Of a DNA stretch of 64,000 bases, positions 53,936 to 62,491 are shown piece after piece. The stretch lies in contig NZ_FOLM01000012.1 in NCBI RefSeq assembly GCF_900112355.1, positions 62,001-126,000 on the forward strand. Reading direction: 5' to 3'. The position numbers and the translations under genes were made by a program. Position 1 is the stretch's first letter, and every line of letters starts with the position of its first letter. This DNA comes from Streptomyces aidingensis (lineage in GTDB: Bacteria > Actinomycetota > Actinomycetes > Streptomycetales > Streptomycetaceae). Under the pieces are notes generated by a model. That model had not been told where the DNA came from. It saw only the letters and a program-made list of their open reading frames with translations, and searched no databases.

Positions 53936-56380
53936 ATGACTGCAGGGGTGATCGACCACAGCACCGCGACCGGCAACGACCAGGTCGTCATCGGTTTCAA
54001 GAGCCATCTCCAGGCGACCGTCGTGCCCGGTGAGGCGGCCTATCTGGTCTCGCCGGAAGGGGTGACCGCCCTACGCGGCAGACCTGCCGAGGTGCTGGCG
54101 CCGTTGCTGGACGGCACCCGGACGCTACGCGCGGTGCTGGAGGCCGCGGCCCCGCGCCTGTCGCCCGCCGATGTGGTGGGCGCGCTGCGCAGCCTGGACG
54201 CCGCCGGGCTGCTGCGCACCCGCCGGGAGCCGGCCGGCGGTCACACCTGCCCGCCCACCGGCCCGCCGGCCGGCGAATGCCACGCCGGCGCCGCGTCCGG
54301 CCATCCCGCCGACCCGGCGGCCGAGGCCTACTGGGACCTGGTCGGGCTGCCGGACGGCGGCGCCTGCCGGCTGGCCGCCGCCACCGTCCGCATCGTCAAT
54401 CTGGCCGCCGCCGACCCGGGGCCGCTGCGGGACGCCTGCCGGGAGTCCGGGGTGACGGTCCTGGAGGACGGGGACGGGGGCGGGGGCCGGGGCGGTGAGG
54501 CGGATCTGTCGCTGGTGCTGTGCGACGACTATCTGCTGCCGGAGCTGGCCGGGGTGGACGAGCGGCACCGGGCCGCGGGCCGCCCCTGGCTGCTGGCCAA
54601 GCTGTCGGGCCGGGTGCCCTGGGTGGGCCCGCTGTTCCAGCCGGACGGCGCCTGCTGGCACTGTCTCGCCGTGCGGCTGGGCGGCCACCGGGCCGCCGAG
54701 CAGCCGCTGCGCCGCGCCCTGCGGCTGACCGGCCCGCTGCCCCGCCCCGAGGCGTCGCTGGCGGCGGGCCGGGCCATGGCCCAGCACGCCGCGGTGCTGG
54801 AGACCGCCAAGTGGCTGGCCGGGATGCGCTATCCGGGGCAGCACGAGATCCACAGCGTGGACACCCTGAACCTGCGCACGGTGAACCACCCGGTGACCCG
54901 CCGCCCGCAGTGCGGGCACTGCGGCGACCCGGGGATGGTGGCCCGGACGGTGCGGACCCCGTTCGTCGTGCGGTCCCGGCCCAAGGCCGCGGATCCGGGG
55001 AACGGGCACCGGGCGGCCCGCGCCGAGGAGGTGCTGGGCCGCTACGGGCATCTGGTGGACAGCGTCACCGGGGTGGTGGCGGAGCTGCGCCGCGATCCGC
55101 GGGCGCCGGAGTTTGTGCACTCCTATGTGTCGGGGCCGAATCTGGCGGTCGGTTCCCGGACCCTGGCCGGGGTGCGGGCCGGGCTGCGGGCGCTGAGCGG
55201 CGGCAAGGGGAACACCGACACCGAGGCCCGTACCAGTGCGCTCTGCGAGGCGCTGGAACGTTACTGCGGAGTCCGGCACGGTGATGAGCCGGTGGTCCGG
55301 GACTCGCTGCGCGGACTGGGCGAGGCGGCCGTGCACCCCAACGACTGCCAGCTGTTCGACGACCGGCAGTTCGCCGCCCGGGAGCAGTGGAACACCGCCT
55401 ACCCCTCCCCGTTCCACCACGTCCCGCCGCGCTTCGACCCGGACCGGGTGTGCGAGTGGACGCCGGTGTGGTCGCTGACCGGGGGGCGGCGCAGGCTGCT
55501 GCCCACCGAACTCCTCTACTACGCCTCCCCGGCCCAGCAGCAGGCCGCCGCCGCCACCACCGCCGCGGCCGGCGGCAGCGGCGGCAGCGGTGACGGCGTG
55601 GGCAGCGGCCTGCGCGCCGACTCCAACGGGAACGGCGCCGGAGCCAGCCCGGAGGACGCCCTGGTGCAGGCGTTCCTGGAACTCGTCGAGCGGGACGCGG
55701 TGGCCCTGTGGTGGTACAACCGCACCCGCCAGCCCGCCCTGGATCTGGACGCCTTCGGAGAACCGGCCGTGGCGAGGGTGGCCGAGGGCTGCCGTCGCGG
55801 TGGCCGGGAGCTGTGGGCGCTGGATCTGACCTCCGACTTCGGCATCCCGGTGGTGGCGGTGGTCTCCCGCCGCACCGACAAGCCGGCCGAGGACATCGTC
55901 TTCGGCTTCGGCGCCCACTTCGACCCGCGGGTGGCGCTGCGCCGCGCGGTCACCGAGATGGCCCAGCTGCTGCCCAGTGTGTGGCATGTCCGCCCGGACG
56001 GCACCGGCTACGGCGTCCAGGACCCGGAGACCCGGGCCTGGTGGACCGGCGAGACCGTGGCCCGCCAGCCCTATCTGACGCCCGACCCGGGCGCGGCGCC
56101 GCGCACCCCGGACGACTGGCACTACCGGCCGCGCGCGGATCTGCGGGACGACATCGCGGCCATCACCGGCCTGCTGGACGCCCGCGGGCTGGAGCTGCTG
56201 GTGCTGGACCAGACCCGGCCGGACATCGGCCTGCCGGTGGTCAAGGTGCTGGTGCCCGGTCTGCGCCACTTCTGGGCCCGGTTCGCCCCCGGCCGGCTGT
56301 TCGACGTGCCGGTGGCGCTCGGCCGGCTGGCCGAGCCCACCGCCTACCAGCAGCTCAACCCGATTCCCCTGTTCGTCTGA
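53936..56380 (+). CDS. YcaO cyclodehydratase fused to leader-binding/E1-like region (TOMM)
   Basis: This 814-residue protein is the azoline-forming enzyme of a TOMM pathway. The N-terminal half (1-370) is the leader-peptide-binding/ocin-ThiF-like region with a tetra-Cys zinc site (ACWHCLAV near 240, CGHCGDP near 327). The C-terminal half is YcaO. The ATP-binding helix KGNTDTEARTSALCEALERY lies near 424-443 and LVQAFLELVERDAVALWW near 575, with a Pro-rich C-terminus NPIPLFV as in peptide cyclodehydratases. The ATG has GGGGGA five bases upstream, like the precursor gene at 35366. A low-complexity Gly/Ala/Ser insert lies near 545-570. It would act with SagB (33305-35122). Confidence 0.92.
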   Translation: MTAGVIDHSTATGNDQVVIGFKSHLQATVVPGEAAYLVSPEGVTALRGRPAEVLAPLLDGTRTLRAVLEAAAPRLSPADVVGALRSLDAAGLLRTRREPAGGHTCPPTGPPAGECHAGAASGHPADPAAEAYWDLVGLPDGGACRLAAATVRIVNLAAADPGPLRDACRESGVTVLEDGDGGGGRGGEADLSLVLCDDYLLPELAGVDERHRAAGRPWLLAKLSGRVPWVGPLFQPDGACWHCLAVRLGGHRAAEQPLRRALRLTGPLPRPEASLAAGRAMAQHAAVLETAKWLAGMRYPGQHEIHSVDTLNLRTVNHPVTRRPQCGHCGDPGMVARTVRTPFVVRSRPKAADPGNGHRAARAEEVLGRYGHLVDSVTGVVAELRRDPRAPEFVHSYVSGPNLAVGSRTLAGVRAGLRALSGGKGNTDTEARTSALCEALERYCGVRHGDEPVVRDSLRGLGEAAVHPNDCQLFDDRQFAAREQWNTAYPSPFHHVPPRFDPDRVCEWTPVWSLTGGRRRLLPTELLYYASPAQQQAAAATTAAAGGSGGSGDGVGSGLRADSNGNGAGASPEDALVQAFLELVERDAVALWWYNRTRQPALDLDAFGEPAVARVAEGCRRGGRELWALDLTSDFGIPVVAVVSRRTDKPAEDIVFGFGAHFDPRVALRRAVTEMAQLLPSVWHVRPDGTGYGVQDPETRAWWTGETVARQPYLTPDPGAAPRTPDDWHYRPRADLRDDIAAITGLLDARGLELLVLDQTRPDIGLPVVKVLVPGLRHFWARFAPGRLFDVPVALGRLAEPTAYQQLNPIPLFV

Positions 56381-56408
56381 GGCCGCCCGGGTGGCACCCG
56401 ATGCCATC

Positions 56409-56440
56409 TCAAGTTCCGGCCGAGTACCCGCTCCTACCGT
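56409..56440 (+). promoter_or_regulatory. Possible SARP-type promoter before the FAD oxygenase gene
   Basis: TCAAGTT (56409-56415) and CCGAGTA (56420-56426) are heptamers 11 bp apart. TACCGT (56435-56440) follows after eight bases. This is the spacing expected for SARP boxes and a -10 hexamer. Similar TCAAGTG motifs occur at 53827 and 58018. Confidence 0.35.
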
Positions 56441-56575
56441 CGGGACGGTCCAGTCGCCACAGCGGCGGGGGGCTCGCGGCAGTCGGCTCGCGACCGGCGG
56501 CTGCCGTGCCGCGGGCCCGATCCACCGCCCGCTCCACCAGACAAGCCCAGTCCACCAGGACACGAGGAGATGTCC

Positions 56576-57850
56576 ATGAGCATCCCGACGAACATCCCGA
56601 CAGACGTGGACGTGCTGATCGTCGGCGGCGGACCGGCCGGAGCCCTGCTCGGCTGCCTGCTCGCCCGGCGCGGCATCCACGTTCTGGTCGTGGAGAAGCA
56701 GCAGAACCTCGACCGCGACTTCCGCGGCGAGACCCTGGCCGCGCCCTCCGTGGTCACCCTGCGCCGCCTGGGCTTCGGCCCGGCCCTGGAGAACCACGGC
56801 TATCTGGAGACCACCGCCGTCTCCATGCGCATGGAGGGCCAGGAGGTCCTCAACGTGGACTACGGCAGGTTCGGCATCGGCGCACTGCCCATCGACATCC
56901 CGCAGCCCGGGCTGATCGGCCTGTTCAACGACGCCGCGGCCGGCGAGCCGGGCTACGCCTACGCCGCCGGCACCAGCTGCACCGGCCTGGTGGAGAAGGA
57001 CGGCGCCATCACCGGCGCCCGGCTCCGCGACCGGGACGGCAACCGGGTCACCGTCACCGCCCGGCTGGTGGTCGGCGCCGACGGCCGGTTCTCCAAGGTG
57101 CGCAAGGAGGCCGGGCTGGCGGCCGAGATCACCCCGCAGCAGCGGGACTTCCTCTCCTTCAAGCTGCCCCGCCCGGCCGGCTGGGGGCAGCACGCCGAGC
57201 TGGTCGTCAACCGCGACAAGCACCTGGTGGTGCTGCCCACCTGGCCGGACTTCCTGCGCGTCGGGCACAACCTGCCCAAGCGCGGCCTGGGCGAGCTGCG
57301 CCGCCGCGGCATCGAGGCGTTCCGGGCCGGCATCACCGAGATCGACCCGCGGCTCGGCCCGCTGGTCGAGGAGCACGTCCGCACCTGGGACGACACCGGC
57401 TTCCTGGAGATCTTCACCGCCGAGATGGCGGACTGGGCCCGGGACGGCCTGATCCTGATCGGAGACGCCTCGCACACCTGCACCCCGATCCTGGGCCAGG
57501 GCGTCAACCTGGCCATCCAGGACGTGGTGATGATCTCCCCGGTGATCGCCGCCGCCCTGCGGGCCGGCACCGGCCCGGTGCCGGCCACGACGTTCGACGG
57601 CTTTGTCGCCGCCCGCCGCCGCCACAAGAGGCGGGTGACCCGCTTCCAGCGCATGCAGGAGGCGGCCCTGGCCCAGCACAAGCCGGCCAAGGTGTGGGTG
57701 CGCCGGGTCCGGTTCAAGACCATGAACAGGCTGCCGCTGAAGTACGTCGTCTTCGGCAAGGTGATCAACGCCCCGCACCCGATCGACCCGGCCGACCTCC
57801 GGACCGGCGCCGAGGCCGCGCCCACCCCCGCCGCGCCCTCGGCCGCCTGA
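56576..57850 (+). CDS. FAD-dependent monooxygenase / halogenase-like oxidoreductase
   Basis: This 424-residue flavoprotein has the GxGxxG motif VLIVGGGPAGALLGCLLARR at the N-terminus, the DG motif VVGADGRFSKVRKEAG near 165, and GDASHTCTPILGQGVNLAIQ near 300. These are class A (PHBH-type) monooxygenase features. No WxWxIP halogenase motif was seen, so hydroxylation or epoxidation is more likely than halogenation. The second ATG (56576) is chosen because GAGGAG is then spaced by six bases. It follows the YcaO gene on the same strand and precedes the tetronate genes, so either pathway could use it. Confidence 0.85.
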   Translation: MSIPTNIPTDVDVLIVGGGPAGALLGCLLARRGIHVLVVEKQQNLDRDFRGETLAAPSVVTLRRLGFGPALENHGYLETTAVSMRMEGQEVLNVDYGRFGIGALPIDIPQPGLIGLFNDAAAGEPGYAYAAGTSCTGLVEKDGAITGARLRDRDGNRVTVTARLVVGADGRFSKVRKEAGLAAEITPQQRDFLSFKLPRPAGWGQHAELVVNRDKHLVVLPTWPDFLRVGHNLPKRGLGELRRRGIEAFRAGITEIDPRLGPLVEEHVRTWDDTGFLEIFTAEMADWARDGLILIGDASHTCTPILGQGVNLAIQDVVMISPVIAAALRAGTGPVPATTFDGFVAARRRHKRRVTRFQRMQEAALAQHKPAKVWVRRVRFKTMNRLPLKYVVFGKVINAPHPIDPADLRTGAEAAPTPAAPSAA

Positions 57851-58160
57851 GGCACCCGTGCTCCGGGCCCCCGCCGGCCGGCGTCCGTCCCCCGACGGCG
57901 GCGGCAACGGCCCGGAGCGCGGGCGCCGCCCCGCCGGAGCCGGTGTCCGGAGCCGGTGCCCCGAGCCGGTGTCCCGAGCCGCGATCCGGGGCCGGGCTAT
58001 CCGGGGCTGAGCCCGGCTCAAGTGACGCGTTCTAGCGTGAAGTTGTACAGAACGTGCGCCAAGGGAGAAAGCATCCCGGAACGCAGCCGCGCCGCCCGCA
58101 ACGGCCGCGACCCGGAGCCAAGCCCGTGACCTGACCACCCTCCTCCAAGGGGACTGACCA
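57851..58160 (+). promoter_or_regulatory. Leader of the tetronate operon, with repeats and a possible SARP site
   Basis: A 310-bp noncoding gap. It contains imperfect GAGCCGGTGTCC-type repeats at 57930-57990. Then TCAAGTG (58018-58024) is followed 11 bp on by GTTCTAG and eight bases later by TGTACA. The latter layout resembles a SARP-controlled promoter. No gene is seen. Confidence 0.4.
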
Positions 58161-59255
58161 GTGAGACTCACCGCCCTCAGTGAAGTGCTGCCGGGTGAAC
58201 CGGTCACCAACCGGGACATGGCGGAGCGCTTCGGACTGCACGAGAAGTGGCTGGAGAAGATGACCGGCAACCGCAGCCGGTACTTCTGCGACCCGGCCGG
58301 ACCCGAAGGCACCCCCCGCACCACCGGCGACCTGGCCACCGAGGCCGGGCGGCGGGTCCTTGAGGCCGCCGGCACCGACCCGTCCGCGCTGGACTTCCTG
58401 GTGCTGACCACCGCCTCCCCCGACGAGCTGATGCCCGCCACGGTCAATGTGGTCGCCGACCGGCTCGGCCTCAACGACCTGCCCACCTTCCAGCTCACCT
58501 CAGGCTGCGCCGGCGCCCTGACCGGCCTGTACACGGCCCGCTCGCTGCTGGCCGGCGGCCTGCGCCGGGGCCTGGTCATCGGCGCCGACTCGGTGGTCAA
58601 GCTCTGGCCCGGCGACGGCGACACCCGCCGCGCCCGCCCCGCCGAGCTGGCCAACTTCGCCCTGTTCGGCGACGGGGCCGGCGCCGCCCTGGTGGAGGCC
58701 GACAGCAGCGGCCCGGGCTTCGCCGTGGAACACCTGCTGCTGCGCACCACCGGCAAGGGCCGCGCCCCCGCCCAGGTCGTCCGCTGGTACGGCGCCGAGG
58801 GCGCGCCCCTGGTGCCCGGCCCGAACGGCACCGAGGTGCGTGAGCCCATGGCGCACGAGGACTACAAGGCCATCGAATCGCGGGTGCCGGACCTGGCGGT
58901 CACCGTGCTCAACGAGCTGACCGCGGTCACCGGCTGGAAGCTGCCCGAGGTGGACTATGTGCTGCCGCCCCAGCTCAACGGCGTGATGACGGAGAAGATC
59001 CGGGAACGCATGGGGGTCACCGAGCAGCAGGCCGTCTCCTGCGTCGCCGACACCGGCAACAACGGCAACGCCCTGCCGTTCATCCAGCTGTGCCGCGCGC
59101 TGCGGCGGATCGAGGCGGACGGCGCGGGCGCCCCGGCCGGCGACGGCAGCCGGGTGCTGGTCACCACCATCGAGTCCTCCAAGTGGGTGCTCTCCGGCAT
59201 GGCCCTGCGCCACCGCCCGGCCGCACCGGACCGGGAGCACCGCGATGTCCGTTGA
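58161..59255 (+). CDS. KASIII-like ketosynthase of tetronate type
   Basis: This 364-residue FabH-fold enzyme has the nucleophile Cys in TSGCAGALTGLY near residue 115. The usual HQxN motif reads LPPQLNGVM near 270, with Pro where the catalytic His is expected. GNNGNALPF near 302 replaces the GNTS-type Asn region. In tetronate pathways (RkD, Tmn15) such an enzyme joins glyceryl-ACP to the polyketide chain to build the ring. The following FkbH, ACP and E2-like genes support that role here. GTG start with AAGGGGA seven bases upstream. It overlaps FkbH by 11 bp. Confidence 0.88.
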   Translation: MRLTALSEVLPGEPVTNRDMAERFGLHEKWLEKMTGNRSRYFCDPAGPEGTPRTTGDLATEAGRRVLEAAGTDPSALDFLVLTTASPDELMPATVNVVADRLGLNDLPTFQLTSGCAGALTGLYTARSLLAGGLRRGLVIGADSVVKLWPGDGDTRRARPAELANFALFGDGAGAALVEADSSGPGFAVEHLLLRTTGKGRAPAQVVRWYGAEGAPLVPGPNGTEVREPMAHEDYKAIESRVPDLAVTVLNELTAVTGWKLPEVDYVLPPQLNGVMTEKIRERMGVTEQQAVSCVADTGNNGNALPFIQLCRALRRIEADGAGAPAGDGSRVLVTTIESSKWVLSGMALRHRPAAPDREHRDVR

Positions 59256-61230
59256 CACCACCGCCCGCGCCGCCGGCTCCCCGGCCCCCGCCTCCCCCGG
59301 CACCGCCGCCCCGGCGAACCCCGTGCGGCGGCTGCGGGAGATGGCGCGGGCGGGGCTGCCCGAGGACCCGGCGCCGGTGCGGGAACTGCTGCGGCAGGCC
59401 ACCGACCGGCAGGGCGCCATCGACCTGGAGGCGGCCGGCGGCCTGCTGGCCGCGCCCGCCCGCCGGGAGCGGCTGGCCGCCTCCGGCGCCCTCACCGAGC
59501 AGCGCGTCGCCGTGCTCGGCAGCTCCACCCTGGACTCCCTCACCCCGCTGCTCACCGCCGTGCTGGTGCGGGACGGCATGCTGCCGGAGATCCGGCAGGC
59601 CGGGTTCAACCAGTGGCGGCTGGAGATCCTCTCCGGCGCCCCGGCCTTCGCCGGCTTCGCCCCCCGGCTCACCCTGTGCCTGCTGGATGACGCCGCGGTC
59701 TTCGACGAGATCGGGGACCCGCTGGACGCGGAGGCGGTGGAGCGGCGCTGCGCCGTGTTCCCCGCCGAGCTGGCCGCCTGGGCCGGCCGGGCCCGGGAGA
59801 CGCTGGGCGGGCTGATCGTGCTGTGCACCCTGCCGCTCTCCCCGCTGCGCCGCGACCGCCTGGTCTCCTACGCCGCCCGGGCCCGGCTGGACGCCGCCTG
59901 GCAGCGGATGAACGCGGAGATCTCCGCGCTCGCCGAGGCGCTGCCCGCCACGGTGGTGCTCTCCCACGAGGCGCTGGCCCAGCGGGCCGCCGGGCCCGTC
60001 TTCGGCGCCGGACGGATGCGCCATCTCGCCGCCCACGTCTACTCGCCGGACTACCTGCTGGCCGTCGCCGAGGAGCTGTCCCGGCTGGGCCGGGCCGATC
60101 TGGGCCGGGCCGCCAAGTGCCTGGTGCTGGACCTGGACAACACCCTGTGGGGCGGGGTCCTGGGCGACGACGGCGTGGGCGGGCTCAGGCTCGGCGGCGG
60201 CTACCCCGGCTCGGCCCACCGCGAGCTCCAGCAACTGGCCCGGGACTACCAGGCGCAGGGCGTGCTGCTGGCGGTGGCCTCCAAGAACGACGAGGACCGC
60301 GCCCGGGAGGCCATCGCCACCCACCCCGAGATGGTGCTCCGCCCGGAGTCCTTCGTGGCCGTGCACGCGCACTGGGACCCCAAGCCGGGCAGTGTGCGCC
60401 GGCTGGCCGCCGACCTCAATCTGGGCGTCGACGCCATGGTCTTCGTGGACGACAACAAGGTGGAGCGCGGCCTGATGCGCAGCGAGCTGCCGCAGGCCGC
60501 CACCGTCGAACTGCCCGCCGACCCGGCCGACTACGCCACTCACCTGGCCGCCCGCGGCGACTTCCTCACCCTGCGGCTGACCGAGGAGGACCGCGACCGC
60601 ACCGAGCTGTACCGGGCGCGCGCCGCCCGCGCCGAACTGGCCGGGTCCGCCACCGACCTCACCGCCTATCTGGCCGCGCTGGACTCCGAGCTGACGGTGG
60701 AGCCGGCCGGGCCGCTGAACACCGGCCGGATCGTGCAGTTGTTCGGCAAGACCAACCAGTTCAATCTCACCGGGCTGCGCTACGGCGAGCAGGAGCTGGG
60801 CCGGCGGACCGCCGACGGCGGCGGGGCCTTCTTCGGTGCCCGGCTGACCGACACCTTCGGCGACAACGGCCTGATCGCCGCCCTGTGCCTGGCCGAGGAG
60901 CCGGACGGCGCCTGGGCGGTGGAGAACTTCGTGCTGAGCTGCCGGGTCTTCGCCCGGGGCGTGGAGGACGCCCTGCTCGCGCTGGTGCTGCGGGCCGCTC
61001 GGGCGGCCGGTGCCCCCGCCGTCACCGGCCGGTTCGTGCCCAGCCCCAAGAACACCCGGTTCGCCGGCTTCTACGCCGGCCAGGGCTTCGCCCAGGTCGG
61101 CGAGGCCGAGCCGGAGACCGGCGCCACCGCCTGGCGCCGCCCGCTGACCGACCCGCAGACCGACCCGCTCCCCGGAGTCCCCGGGTGGATCCGGGTCCCC
61201 GACGACAAGGGAGCCTTCCATGTCCGTTGA
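59245..61230 (+). CDS. FkbH-like glyceryl transferase/phosphatase
   Basis: This 661-residue HAD-superfamily protein takes 1,3-bisphosphoglycerate, removes a phosphate and loads glyceryl onto an ACP. The HAD motif VLDLDNTLWGGVLGDDG lies near residue 293. Motif II/III residues appear in AVASKNDEDRAREAI and FVDDNKVERGLM. An N-terminal GDSL-like region (AVLGSSTLDSLTPLL) precedes it. A C-terminal GNAT-like domain (from about 480, LFGKTNQFNLTG) completes the family layout. It overlaps the KASIII gene by 11 bp and the ACP gene by 11 bp. Confidence 0.93.
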   Translation: MSVDTTARAAGSPAPASPGTAAPANPVRRLREMARAGLPEDPAPVRELLRQATDRQGAIDLEAAGGLLAAPARRERLAASGALTEQRVAVLGSSTLDSLTPLLTAVLVRDGMLPEIRQAGFNQWRLEILSGAPAFAGFAPRLTLCLLDDAAVFDEIGDPLDAEAVERRCAVFPAELAAWAGRARETLGGLIVLCTLPLSPLRRDRLVSYAARARLDAAWQRMNAEISALAEALPATVVLSHEALAQRAAGPVFGAGRMRHLAAHVYSPDYLLAVAEELSRLGRADLGRAAKCLVLDLDNTLWGGVLGDDGVGGLRLGGGYPGSAHRELQQLARDYQAQGVLLAVASKNDEDRAREAIATHPEMVLRPESFVAVHAHWDPKPGSVRRLAADLNLGVDAMVFVDDNKVERGLMRSELPQAATVELPADPADYATHLAARGDFLTLRLTEEDRDRTELYRARAARAELAGSATDLTAYLAALDSELTVEPAGPLNTGRIVQLFGKTNQFNLTGLRYGEQELGRRTADGGGAFFGARLTDTFGDNGLIAALCLAEEPDGAWAVENFVLSCRVFARGVEDALLALVLRAARAAGAPAVTGRFVPSPKNTRFAGFYAGQGFAQVGEAEPETGATAWRRPLTDPQTDPLPGVPGWIRVPDDKGAFHVR

Positions 61231-61489
61231 GACACCCGCCGGCACCGAGGAGGAGCGGCTGGTCGCCGAGGCCCTGGCCCAGCTTCTCGATGTCGACCTG
61301 AACCAGCTCACCACCTTCACGGTGCTGAACACCACCGAGGGCTGGGACTCCGTCAACCAGATGCGGGTCCTGGTCTATCTGGAGCGCGAGGCCGGCGGCC
61401 CGCTGGACTACGAGCGGTTCATGACCGCCGAGACCCTGGGCGACCTGGCCGGGCTGGTGGCCGACGCCGCCGGAGGGGAGCTGTCATGA
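61220..61489 (+). CDS. Acyl carrier protein (glyceryl carrier)
   Basis: A stand-alone ACP of 89 residues with the pantetheine-accepting Ser44 in EGWDSVNQMRV. It lies between FkbH and the E2-like acyltransferase, as in tetronate cassettes. There it carries the glyceryl unit made by FkbH. The phosphopantetheinyl transferase at 25986-26879 could activate it. The stop overlaps the next start (ATGA). Confidence 0.92.
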   Translation: MSVETPAGTEEERLVAEALAQLLDVDLNQLTTFTVLNTTEGWDSVNQMRVLVYLEREAGGPLDYERFMTAETLGDLAGLVADAAGGELS

Positions 61490-62385
61490 GCACCGTCGTT
61501 CCCACCGGGGGCGTTTCCGCCGGAGCCGGCACCGACGCCGCGGGCCGGTTCGCCGGCGACGCCTTCGACTCCGTCGAGGACGCCGGGACGTTCACCCCGC
61601 CGGCCCCGGCCGGGCCGCCGCCCCCGCCCCGCACCCGCGCCTTCCCCCGGGCCCGGCGCGGCACCCTGACCTTCCTCTCCGGGGCCCGCCGCACCTGCCA
61701 CGTCTATCTGTGGGCCGATGTGGACGCCACCCGGATGGCCGAGGCCAGGGCGGCCGACCCCTCCCTGAGCTACATCAGCCTGGTGGTCAAGGCCGCCGCC
61801 GATGTGGTCCACGACTACCCCGAGTCCCGGGCGCTGTTCTGGGGCGGACGCTTCCGGCCCCGGCTCGCCGTGCCGGACGACGTCGCCGCCAAGGTGCTGT
61901 TCGACAAGACGGTGGAAGGGGTGCGGTGCGTGGTCTCCGGCACCATCCCGGCCGCCCAGAACCTCACCCCGCACGAGATCCAGAGCTACGTCACCACCTA
62001 CAAGAACGCCGAGGTCGCCGAGGAGGGCCCGTTCCGGCAGCTGGCCCGCATCCAGCGGCTGCCGCTGCCGGTGGCCCGCCTGGTCTACCGGGCCGCCATG
62101 GCCGACCCCACCCGCCGGGCCGCCCTCCAGGGCACCTTCTCGGTCACCTCGGTGGGGCAGGAACCGGTGCGCGCCATCTTCCCGATGATCTCCGGCACGC
62201 TCGGCTTCGGTGTCGGCCGGATCGCCGAGACCGCCCTGGCCCGGGACGGCCGGGTGCATGTGGCGCCGTCCTTCACCCTCTCGCTCGCCTTCGACCACCG
62301 GGCCGTCGACGGCGCGCTGGCCTCCGAGGTGCTGGCCCGGGTGAAGTCCCGGCTGGAGAACGGCCCCGTCGTCCCCGGCATCTGA
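61486..62385 (+). CDS. E2-like acyltransferase (2-oxoacid dehydrogenase catalytic-domain type)
   Basis: This 299-residue protein is the catalytic core of a dihydrolipoamide acyltransferase without lipoyl or subunit-binding domains. The HxxxDG active site appears as FDHRAVDGALASEVL near 270. The first 60 residues are Ala/Gly/Pro-rich. Homologues in tetronate clusters (Agg4, Tmn7) acetylate the ring hydroxymethyl so that a hydrolase-like partner can eliminate acetate. That eliminating enzyme is not in the window. Confidence 0.88.
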   Translation: MSTVVPTGGVSAGAGTDAAGRFAGDAFDSVEDAGTFTPPAPAGPPPPPRTRAFPRARRGTLTFLSGARRTCHVYLWADVDATRMAEARAADPSLSYISLVVKAAADVVHDYPESRALFWGGRFRPRLAVPDDVAAKVLFDKTVEGVRCVVSGTIPAAQNLTPHEIQSYVTTYKNAEVAEEGPFRQLARIQRLPLPVARLVYRAAMADPTRRAALQGTFSVTSVGQEPVRAIFPMISGTLGFGVGRIAETALARDGRVHVAPSFTLSLAFDHRAVDGALASEVLARVKSRLENGPVVPGI

Positions 62386-62491
62386 CCCCCGCGCCCGGCG
62401 CCCCGCCCCCCGGACCCGCCGGCCGCCCCGTGCCCGCGCCCGTGTCCGTGTCCGTGCCGCCCGACCGTCCACATCTTCGACCGAGGTAGAG

